This document shows, one piece after another, positions 34,469 to 41,862 of a DNA stretch of 64,000 nucleotides. The notes beneath the pieces were generated by a model, which was not told where the DNA came from, made no database searches, and saw only the letters and a program-made list of their open reading frames with translations. Origin of the DNA: JABWCQ01 sp964530625 (GTDB lineage Bacteria; Electryoneota; RPQS01); NCBI GenBank assembly GCA_964530625.1, contig CAZHAK010000010.1, positions 26,574-90,573 of the forward strand, given 5' to 3'. The position numbers and the translations under genes are program-made. Position 1 is the stretch's first letter. Each line of letters begins with the position of its first letter.

Positions 34469-36190
34469 TTAATGTTTGCCTGACTCTTTTTTCATCTCAT
34501 CGAGGGCTTTGTTCTTTTCCTTGACGGCCTCAGCGCCCTTCTTCAGCAAGTTTTCTTTCCGCACTTTCATCGTCTGCATTTCTACTTCAGGAATCGCCAC
34601 CTGCAAAGTGAAGTCAGTGACTTCAGTATCTGCAATCTTGTTAATCTGCGTGACGAGGAGATCCACGGCTTTAACCCGCTCTTCTTTTAACAATGCCGTC
34701 ATGAATTCAGCGACTTTTGTGTTGGAACTGGTAACCCCGGAAACATGAATGCCAGCGCCATTCGGTGTCGAAGCTTCTTTGACCTCGGTCAGCCACGTCA
34801 AGGATGGCATTCTGCTGGCGAGCATTTCCAGAACTTCGACGCGGGCGAACCGATTCCTATCCAGCTCACGAATGACATCAATTCGCGCGGATACGTCTGC
34901 TCGCTTCACAGTCAAGTCCTCGACGATCGCAATCTTGTCGCGATACAAGTCGGTTTCGGTTCGAATTGCTGCGAGACGTGCTTCCAGCGCGTTTAGTCGG
35001 TTCTGCTGACTTAGATGAATAATGGCAGAACCCAGGAGCACAGCAGAGACTGCCATAATGGGAACAATCGTTTTCGCACCGAGGTAGTTTGCGCGCCTCG
35101 CCTCCGGGCGGTCTTCTCGATAGATGAGATTGAAGCCCGGATGATCGCCACCCATTGCGCGCAAGGCCAAACCGATAGAGCACGAATATCCCGCTGCGTC
35201 GCCACCCTCAGGAACCGTGACGTTCTTTCCCGGAGCTCCCATCTTTCGAAAGGGATTGACAACATCAACGCTGACACCGAAGCGCTGCCGCATTGCCGGT
35301 TGTAAGAACGGCAACTCAGCGCCGCCTCCGCACAACAATACTTTCGAAATCGGCTTTTCCGCGAGCACTCCAAGGAATTCAGGGAAGCTGCGCTCGATTT
35401 GCTCCGCCATCCGCTCACTCACAGAACGCGCCACGGCGTCCAGTGCATCTTGTTCTTCTTGCGGAGGAGCTGTGTTGTTTAACAGAGCGATGGCCTTTTC
35501 AAATCCGAATCCACAGCGCCGGATCAAGCCCTCTACATAGGCCTTGCCGCCGATAGGCACACTTCGGCTCGCCTCAAACTGTGACATATCATAGAGCATC
35601 ACTTCCGTGGTTTGAAAGCCGACGTGAAGCACGCAGACGATGCCTTCTTCGTCAAGGTAACCCGCTTCGGTCAGCGCAGCTTGAACGGCGAACGGTGCTG
35701 CCTCGAGAAGTTTCGGTTTCATACCGACCCAATGCAGTGGTTCCATACTGTCAAAGACCACATCATTCTTTGCCGCAACCAGCAGGACATCCATACGGCC
35801 CCCGTCTACATCCTGTTGTTGGCGCGCATAGTCTAAAGAAACTTGGTCGATATTGAAAGGCAAATTGGAATCTGCTTCGTACTCGATAGCACCGCGCAGC
35901 TCTTCGTCCGACATATCATCGGTCGTAATCGTCTTGATCATGAGCTGGCGACCACCCACCGACAACGCGACTTCCTTGCCCTTGAGTTTGTGCTCTTTGA
36001 CAAGTTGTGACAAAACTTCGGTGACAGCAGGGCCGTCCATCAAAGTACCGTCCACGATGGAGTCCTGCGGAAGATCGACACACGCGAGCTTCTCGACCGC
36101 AACGCCTTCACTCGTATTTTTCAGCATCGCAAGTCTAACTCTCTTGCTTCCTACGTCGATGCCGATACCAAACTTGCTGCGTTTTGCCAT
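34469..36190 (-). CDS. PilM-PilN fusion protein
   Basis: Two pilus alignment proteins in one chain of 573 residues. Residues 1-350 are PilM, an actin-like cytoplasmic protein (GIGIDVGSKRVRLAML, ISKVLLCGGGAELP, ending SIGLALRAMGG). Residues 353-366 (FNLIYREDRPEARR) match the PilN N-terminal motif that normally docks into PilM. A transmembrane helix follows (about 374-393), then a coiled coil and the periplasmic ferredoxin-like PilN domain. Because PilM normally binds the PilN N-terminus, the fusion makes that contact permanent. No frameshift or stop separates the halves. Confidence 0.92.
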   Translation of the reverse strand: MAKRSKFGIGIDVGSKRVRLAMLKNTSEGVAVEKLACVDLPQDSIVDGTLMDGPAVTEVLSQLVKEHKLKGKEVALSVGGRQLMIKTITTDDMSDEELRGAIEYEADSNLPFNIDQVSLDYARQQQDVDGGRMDVLLVAAKNDVVFDSMEPLHWVGMKPKLLEAAPFAVQAALTEAGYLDEEGIVCVLHVGFQTTEVMLYDMSQFEASRSVPIGGKAYVEGLIRRCGFGFEKAIALLNNTAPPQEEQDALDAVARSVSERMAEQIERSFPEFLGVLAEKPISKVLLCGGGAELPFLQPAMRQRFGVSVDVVNPFRKMGAPGKNVTVPEGGDAAGYSCSIGLALRAMGGDHPGFNLIYREDRPEARRANYLGAKTIVPIMAVSAVLLGSAIIHLSQQNRLNALEARLAAIRTETDLYRDKIAIVEDLTVKRADVSARIDVIRELDRNRFARVEVLEMLASRMPSLTWLTEVKEASTPNGAGIHVSGVTSSNTKVAEFMTALLKEERVKAVDLLVTQINKIADTEVTDFTLQVAIPEVEMQTMKVRKENLLKKGAEAVKEKNKALDEMKKESGKH

Positions 36191-36214
36191 TTCTTGCCTT
36201 TGTAGTTCTGTCTG

Positions 36215-37348
36215 TTAACTTGACGAAGTCGCGCCCGCGGTCATACAGGAGTCAGTTTGAATTGCTGTATAAAGAGAGCGCGGCAACATAACTGTGAACT
36301 CAAGTCCGGCCTTCTCGCCCGATCTTGGAATGACTCCGCCACCCATTGCATCAGCCAACAGGCGGGCGATATTGAAATCAAATGTGCTGCCAAGTGTACC
36401 GTTGTCTTGCTTACCCGATTTACTTGCCTTGCTCATGATCTCATCCACTTGTTCCTGAGGGACAGCACAACCAGTGTCACCGATGATGATTTCCACATAC
36501 TCGTCGCAATCTCGAATCTCAATATGAATCTCGCCAGAATGGGTTATTCGAAGCAACGCGCAGTTGATGAGGCTGCAAACAATTCTCGACACGGTAAGCG
36601 GCTGCCCAAAGAAGCTGATCTCACGTTTAGGCTTCTCAAAGCGAAGCGGAATTTGACGGCGTTCGCTTTCGCTCTTGTAAAAATCAATAGACTCAGACAC
36701 CGCTTCTACTAAGTCGAACACGCATTCTTCACTATTGCTCTGACACGTTCCCCTACAGGATAAAATGTTTTCCACATTTCGACCCATTGTGTCGATTTCC
36801 TCGGCGATGATCTTGCTGAATCTGTCCCTGCTTCCAGCTGGCATCGAGTCCAACTTCTGAAGCGAGAAAATATACCCCTTGATTAATCCCATTGACGCGC
36901 GAACCGCGTACTCCAGAGTTGCCTGAGTTTGCTCTTGCGCACTCCATAGCTTTTCCTCGATCGCCGTATCCTCGCTGATATCGCGTGCGACTCCGACAAT
37001 GGTAGAAGGCGAATTGTCGGCGACAATGGGAGACTCGACAACGCTGTAGACCTTCAGCTCTCCTTTGGCGGTCTTGAACTTGCGAATAAATCGTTCACTT
37101 TTCTTGTGCGCGAGTTCCGTGTGCCACGTACGCAGTGCAATGGAGCGTTCATCTTCGACGATTGACGCAAGTAACGAGACGTGGCCCGTTTGGGATTTCG
37201 TCAACCCGAGTTCGGACCAAAGGCGGTCGTTGCCAGTCTTGACAATTCCAGCCTTATCAATGATGTACATGACATCTTTGGCAGACGCGCATACAGCCTC
37301 TCCCAGTGCAGTAACATCTGTCATCATCGTTTCAGTGTGGTTGCTCAT
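36215..37348 (-). CDS. PAS-domain histidine-kinase-like protein lacking the phospho-acceptor His
   Basis: The 377-residue protein has an N-terminal PAS domain (about 20-135: VMYIIDKAGIVKTGNDRLW, VGVARDIS), a dimerisation helix region (about 145-195) and an HATPase_c-like domain (about 220-355). In the place of the H-box (usually SHELRTPL) stands EYAVRASM, so the histidine appears to be Tyr. The N-box is also degenerate (LINCALLRIT, with Cys where Asn is expected), while a G1-like DTGCAV remains. It is probably a pseudokinase or an ATP-binding sensor. It follows the receiver gene by two bases and precedes pilMN, so it likely acts on pilus control. Confidence 0.82.
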   Translation of the reverse strand: MSNHTETMMTDVTALGEAVCASAKDVMYIIDKAGIVKTGNDRLWSELGLTKSQTGHVSLLASIVEDERSIALRTWHTELAHKKSERFIRKFKTAKGELKVYSVVESPIVADNSPSTIVGVARDISEDTAIEEKLWSAQEQTQATLEYAVRASMGLIKGYIFSLQKLDSMPAGSRDRFSKIIAEEIDTMGRNVENILSCRGTCQSNSEECVFDLVEAVSESIDFYKSESERRQIPLRFEKPKREISFFGQPLTVSRIVCSLINCALLRITHSGEIHIEIRDCDEYVEIIIGDTGCAVPQEQVDEIMSKASKSGKQDNGTLGSTFDFNIARLLADAMGGGVIPRSGEKAGLEFTVMLPRSLYTAIQTDSCMTAGATSSS

Positions 37349-37350
37349 TC

Positions 37351-37725
37351 CTAAGTTACCAGTGTAGTGTTCCGCCGAACTGCCTGATCTACCGCTCTCA
37401 CCAGTTCAGAATGCGAGAAGGGTTTGAACAATCGCAGGGAGTTAGTTGGTAAAGGTATGTCTTTGACACCTGTCCATGCGCTGATGAATATAAAGGGTGT
37501 TTTCGACGACATTGCCTTTTGCCGATGATCATGCGCCAATACAAGTCCATTTTCAGTACCCATCAGCACATCCATTAGCACCACATCCGGCTCATGCAGG
37601 TCAATCAACTTGTCGAGCTCAGTGCCGTTTGTGGCGGTATGAACTTCATAGCCGTCGTCTTCCAACATAATTTTCAGAATCTCAAGATATCTCATATCAT
37701 CATCAATCATCAGCACTTTCACCAT
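37351..37725 (-). CDS. Stand-alone CheY-like response regulator receiver
   Basis: Single receiver domain of 124 residues with all key residues: acidic pocket IDDD (8-10), phospho-acceptor Asp52 (VLMDVLMG), Ser82 switch (FISAW) and Lys101 (LFKPF). No output domain. It is sandwiched between the MshEN-AAA+ gene (1 base away) and the PAS kinase-like gene (2 bases away), so it probably relays a signal to the pilus machinery. Because the neighbouring kinase looks inactive, its phosphodonor may be elsewhere. Confidence 0.9.
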   Translation of the reverse strand: MVKVLMIDDDMRYLEILKIMLEDDGYEVHTATNGTELDKLIDLHEPDVVLMDVLMGTENGLVLAHDHRQKAMSSKTPFIFISAWTGVKDIPLPTNSLRLFKPFSHSELVRAVDQAVRRNTTLVT

Positions 37726-37726
37726 G

Positions 37727-38926
37727 TCACACGCTCAAAATTGTTGACGAGCCTTTATTTTCTGCTGCCTTACTCAAGCTGAAGTCTCTAATTGCTTGCC
37801 AAGTTCGTGCGTTCTCATTTGCATTTGATACGAAATCTTGCCAAACAGGAGATAGGTTTGCCGAACAGCGCGCCTTCAATATCTTTGACATCCCGTCGGC
37901 ATCAGGCAAAGCCATGTGGGCCTCCGTCCCGCTTGCCAGCATTTCACGTAGCGCTTGCGTAGCAGGACCCGACACAAAGCTTGTATTGCTCATCGCCACG
38001 ACAACAGCAGCTCCTGCCCTGTTCAAACACTGAATCGTAGTGGCAATTTCATTTTCGACGGTTTCATTTCCCCACGCCGCCTCAAAGTCGTCAATTAGCA
38101 AAAGGGAGCAGTCCCGTAGCTCGAATCTTAATGCGTCTATAGTACCTACTGCAAAATTGTCGGCAATGCTCGATTTCAACTCTACACCCGTGCATAAAAT
38201 GCCCTTCAGCGTCGGGTCTTTTACCAAGCAATAGTCTTTGACCGCAGCAAGCACATGCGACTTTCCGCACCCAGTGGGGCCAATCATCATAACCGGCATA
38301 TGGAAGGAATCGCGGCCGCCAGAAGCAATTTGCTTCGCCAGCTCCCGCGCGCGGGCAACTCCCCCATGCTCAACAAGTGTCTCAAACGTGTCACGCCACG
38401 GGGATCGAATGGACCAAACCGGCGTGCCTTGCGGTTGTATTGTCTTTTGCTCGCCTGCTGAATCTCTCCTAGTTTGCGCGTCACCATAGTGAACAAAAAG
38501 TGCGTGCTCGATAGCATCGTGCTCGGCAAGTAGCATCACAATTTCAAAGTCGGTAACTGCGCGCAGCGATTCACGCACGCGTCTCGAGTCGGCGCTTGAA
38601 ACCGCAATGACCAACGTATTACCGCTTTTCCGAATAGGAATGCAGCGACACTCCATCGCCACTCTTCGAGGGACATGCTTGACCGCTTCAAGATCAATCT
38701 GGACGTCCTCAAGCCTGACCGAACGCTCCTCGTACAGCGAAGCAATGATATTGCTTACTTCTGCCGCTGACAATAAATCCAGCTCGACCAGTGCCTCGGC
38801 CAATGAGAGGGGCGAGTCCTTTTGCAAGTCTCGAACCAGACCGATGTCATCCTCATTGATTAGACTGGCCCGTTTAAGTCTCTGCTCAAGTTTTGTGTCT
38901 AAGGAAGTATTACCGCTCATTTTCAA
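37727..38926 (-). CDS. MshEN (PilB N-terminal) domain fused to a DnaA-like AAA+ ATPase
   Basis: A 399-residue chimera. Residues 10-148 match the N-terminal domain of type II/IV secretion ATPases (LAEALVELDLLSAAEVSNII; CRCIPIRKSGNTLVIAVSSAD; AIEHALFVHYG) and align by eye with the PilB of this window. Residues 170-390 are AAA+ of the DnaA/Hda type: Walker A GPTGCGKS (216-223), Walker B LLLIDD (275-280) followed by FEAAWGNETVENEI as in DnaA (IDDIQFL...), sensor 1 Asn314 (AMSNTS), and a sensor-2-like NAR (372-374). There is no DnaA domain IV, so no origin binding is expected. It overlaps the PATAN gene by 17 bases. Function unknown; I infer a regulator or clamp for pilus motors. Confidence 0.85.
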   Translation of the reverse strand: MKMSGNTSLDTKLEQRLKRASLINEDDIGLVRDLQKDSPLSLAEALVELDLLSAAEVSNIIASLYEERSVRLEDVQIDLEAVKHVPRRVAMECRCIPIRKSGNTLVIAVSSADSRRVRESLRAVTDFEIVMLLAEHDAIEHALFVHYGDAQTRRDSAGEQKTIQPQGTPVWSIRSPWRDTFETLVEHGGVARARELAKQIASGGRDSFHMPVMMIGPTGCGKSHVLAAVKDYCLVKDPTLKGILCTGVELKSSIADNFAVGTIDALRFELRDCSLLLIDDFEAAWGNETVENEIATTIQCLNRAGAAVVVAMSNTSFVSGPATQALREMLASGTEAHMALPDADGMSKILKARCSANLSPVWQDFVSNANENARTWQAIRDFSLSKAAENKGSSTILSV

Positions 38927-39551
38927 CCGCGCTCTTTCTTAAGCGATCCATCTCTCTTTGCAGTTCCGCTCCAGCCCACATCAACTCTGTCGTAGACACG
39001 GACTCGTCTCCAGTCACGACCAGTCGCTCGCTGCCAAAACAATATGTCCAACGTGATCCGCGTGGATCTTTCTCGACAATCGTGCGCCGCTGATCTAAGT
39101 CTCCGTGCGGTGCCTGAGTCTCAACTCCGTCAACGTCGCTGCGCCGAGTCGTTTCAAACGACTGAAGACCTGAGACTTTCTTCTGTAATTCAGCGAACTT
39201 TATGCGCAATCTCGCGTGGAACGGCACGGGGACATGCATCACGGCAGCAGGCTTGACCTTTTGAAACGACCGCATCGCGTTAATCAGTCTGACCGTTTCA
39301 ACACGGATGGTTCTTTGCGGCGGCAATTCCCCGGCGAGTTCCCTGGCGGTCACAGTCAGCGCCGACTTGACGGACTCAAGAGCCTTCCAGCCGGTTTCAC
39401 CCGTGGACGTCTCGGCATGAGTCAAGCTTCCACGCACAAACCAGACAGACAGTTCGTCAGAAATTGAATCGAGAGAAACACGGCCTGTGAACCTCTTCAC
39501 GCGACAGCGTTCGAGCACGTCAAGTAGAGTTGCAGTGCGTTTCGTGCTCAT
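38910..39551 (-). CDS. PATAN/DUF4388-like domain protein
   Basis: A 213-residue soluble protein. The first 100 residues (LLDVLERCRVKRFTGRVSL, VWFVRGSLTHAETSTGETG) look like the PATAN/DUF4388 domain, which occurs in PatA-type regulators and in cyanobacterial phototaxis proteins that act on pili. A charged helix follows (about 115-140) and a C-terminal segment (SRWTYCFGSERLVVTG) of unknown fold. It lies between pilT1 (2 bases) and the MshEN-AAA+ gene (17-base overlap), so it is tightly co-translated with them. The domain call is by motif only. Confidence 0.72.
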   Translation of the reverse strand: MSTKRTATLLDVLERCRVKRFTGRVSLDSISDELSVWFVRGSLTHAETSTGETGWKALESVKSALTVTARELAGELPPQRTIRVETVRLINAMRSFQKVKPAAVMHVPVPFHARLRIKFAELQKKVSGLQSFETTRRSDVDGVETQAPHGDLDQRRTIVEKDPRGSRWTYCFGSERLVVTGDESVSTTELMWAGAELQREMDRLRKSAVENER

Positions 39552-39553
39552 GC

Positions 39554-40648
39554 TTATATCTCCGCCAATCTTGACGCGGACGACTTGATGCCGCGCACGG
39601 CCATTTCAAGATCATTTGGATTGTTCGCATTTTCAATTGCCGTTTCGTACGAGATGATTCCCTGATTGAACAATCCAAGAATCGACTGATCAAAGGACTG
39701 CATACCGTACGTACCCTTGTCGTCTTCGATCAATCCGTGAATCACATGCATTTTGTCCTGCTGCGCCAAGCACTCACGCACGGCCGCCGTGTTGATCATA
39801 ATTTCAACCAACGGTACACGGCCTTTGCTTTCCTTCTTTGACACCAAGCGTTGAGAAATCACGGCCTGAAGTGATCCGGCAAGCATCGTGCGAACCTGTG
39901 CCTGCTCATTGAGCGGAAAGAATGAGATAATACGATTGACAGCTTCAACGGCATTCAACGTGTGCAATGACGTCAAGACAAGGTGACCAGTTTCCGCAGC
40001 CTGGAGCGCGATCTTCATCGTCGTTTGGTCACGAATCTCACCGACCATGATTATATCCGGGTCTTCACGCAGCGCATGAGTCAGCGCAGCAAGAAACGAG
40101 TCGGTGTCAATCATAACTTCACGCTGAGCAATAAGCGACTTCTTGTTGCTGAACACGTACTCAATCGGATCTTCGATTGTCAAGATGTTAACGCTGCGGG
40201 TTTGATTGATATGCTCAACCATGGCCGCCATTGTCGTAGATTTTCCTGATCCTGTCGCACCGGTGAGCAAAATGATTCCGCGTTTGCTTCCACACATTTT
40301 TTCGATTGCCGGCGGAAGTCCAAGCTCCTTGAAACTCGGAATTGCAGTCTTAATCGCGCGAAGAGCCAGCGCGGGTGTCCCCTTTTGAAAATATACGTTC
40401 ACGCGAACTCGACCATGTCCTGGTACAGTTAAAGCCAGATCAAGCTCTTTTTCTCGCATGAAGCGATCGAGTTGTCCGGTTGTCAGCGTTTCGTCAAGCA
40501 ACGCGTTCATTTCACGCTCGGTTACCGGTTCTGGCCGAGTGCCGAATAGGTTGCCGTCGATTCTTAAAACGGGCACGCTCCCGACGCGCATGTGCAAGTC
40601 GGATGCTTTTTTTGTAAAAAGAAGTTCAAGTAGCCCTTTGAGTTCCAT
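39554..40648 (-). CDS. pilT: PilT-type twitching ATPase, copy 1
   Basis: Hexameric retraction motor ATPase of type IV pili, 364 residues. An N-terminal PAS-like domain (KKASDLHMRVGSVPVLRIDG) precedes the RecA-like domain with Walker A GATGSGKST, the Asp box LTIEDPIEYV, Walker B DPDIIMVGEIRD and the His box TGHLVLTSLHT. This copy neighbours the signalling block rather than pilB. A second PilT is encoded at 55214-56329; one of the two may act as PilU. Confidence 0.94.
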   Translation of the reverse strand: MELKGLLELLFTKKASDLHMRVGSVPVLRIDGNLFGTRPEPVTEREMNALLDETLTTGQLDRFMREKELDLALTVPGHGRVRVNVYFQKGTPALALRAIKTAIPSFKELGLPPAIEKMCGSKRGIILLTGATGSGKSTTMAAMVEHINQTRSVNILTIEDPIEYVFSNKKSLIAQREVMIDTDSFLAALTHALREDPDIIMVGEIRDQTTMKIALQAAETGHLVLTSLHTLNAVEAVNRIISFFPLNEQAQVRTMLAGSLQAVISQRLVSKKESKGRVPLVEIMINTAAVRECLAQQDKMHVIHGLIEDDKGTYGMQSFDQSILGLFNQGIISYETAIENANNPNDLEMAVRGIKSSASRLAEI

Positions 40649-40674
40649 AAGCCCTTTGCCCGGTAGGATCCTTT

Positions 40675-41850
40675 TTATTGTGCCCTAAGACTTGTTAACC
40701 GTGACGCCGCATCATCGCTGTGTGGCGTGCCAACACCGACTTTTTCGAGACATGAAATTGCTGCGCTCGCATTTCCGAGTGCTTCATGCAGTGTGCCCAT
40801 ATGGTAGTTTAACTCATCTTGCGCATCAGATTCTGCGTCCAATGAATTAGTTTCCTCCTCGAGTATCCGCAAGGCGCGATGGGGATCGTTGGAATGCTTT
40901 AGGCAGTTCGCAAGTTCAATGGTCGCTTTGCCGCGAATACTTCGGTCACGTCTCGCAGTTTGGAATTCAGTAATTGCGGCATCCCACAGCTTCATTTCTG
41001 CGTACACAATACCCAGATCGTAGTGGTCTTTGCCATGACCGACCGGAAGATCGCTTTCTACGGAAACTTCTGGGATCTCATAGTCGCTCGACGGCGCGGT
41101 CTCCCTTTGAGAGGAAGATCTCTGCGAGGCAGAGCGCGAGTCGTAGCTGGACTCTACTTGCTGCACAAATGAAATTCCTTCCTGCGACCAATCTGACTCA
41201 ATGCTTGCCAAGCCATTATTCTGACTTTCGATAGTCATCGTTTCTTCAACATCGACCACGCCGATGTCAGGCGTTTCAATCACTTCTTCGCGAATCTCAG
41301 ATTGCGTATGCATTCTTTCCAAGTAGGCTTGCAGATCCCGTTGAAGCTCAATATCTTCCAGCCCACTTTCGTCATGGAGTTGCATCAACTCCTCAAGCAA
41401 ATGCGGCTGTGTGATCTCATAGGTCATGATCTTGCGGAACCACGCTTTTTTCTCTGTGACAGTCGCGGTCTTTGAGAGCTTGATAAACGAACGAAACGCC
41501 GAAATGGCATCCGCGTAGTATTCAAGCCCCAAGTACGCTTCCGAGAGAGAGCGATGAACACTTGTCTCTTCAGGACATCTCTTAGTCATTTTGCGACCGA
41601 TACCCAAGACGTTTTCATGCAGACTCTCTTGCGCATATCCATCCAGCGCGCGCTGCCATGAGGCACTCGCTCCATGCAGATCGCCGGAGCGATATTGAAC
41701 GTCACCAAGCAGATTCCACTGCGCGTAGTTCTGTTCAGCCGCATGTGTGAGTTCTTCAATAATCGGCAGCGCGGTCTTCCACTTGGAGTTTCGCAACGCG
41801 AGCCGCGCCTTGTGCTCTGGTTTCTTGGGTGTCTTGAAAGACAGGTTCAT
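40675..41850 (-). CDS. Tetratricopeptide repeat protein in the pil operon
   Basis: A 391-residue protein with no signal peptide. TPR motifs are visible at both ends: NYAQWNLLGDVQYRSGDLHGA, SLSEAYLGLEYYADAISAF, and near the C-terminus YDLGIVYAEMKLWDAAITEF and YHMGTLHEALGNASAAISCL. The middle (about 190-270) is acidic and serine-rich, probably a linker. It is likely a cytoplasmic scaffold for pilus assembly or the motor complex; unlike PilF it is not a lipoprotein. It lies between the pilX-like gene (12 bases) and pilT1 (26 bases). Confidence 0.8.
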   Translation of the reverse strand: MNLSFKTPKKPEHKARLALRNSKWKTALPIIEELTHAAEQNYAQWNLLGDVQYRSGDLHGASASWQRALDGYAQESLHENVLGIGRKMTKRCPEETSVHRSLSEAYLGLEYYADAISAFRSFIKLSKTATVTEKKAWFRKIMTYEITQPHLLEELMQLHDESGLEDIELQRDLQAYLERMHTQSEIREEVIETPDIGVVDVEETMTIESQNNGLASIESDWSQEGISFVQQVESSYDSRSASQRSSSQRETAPSSDYEIPEVSVESDLPVGHGKDHYDLGIVYAEMKLWDAAITEFQTARRDRSIRGKATIELANCLKHSNDPHRALRILEEETNSLDAESDAQDELNYHMGTLHEALGNASAAISCLEKVGVGTPHSDDAASRLTSLRAQ

Positions 41851-41862
41851 TCTCTTCGTCCT

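Noticed and set aside
37727..38926. A true DnaA replication initiator
   Set aside because: It has the AAA+ core but neither the N-terminal DnaA domain I nor the DNA-binding domain IV, and no DnaA-box cluster or dnaN is nearby.
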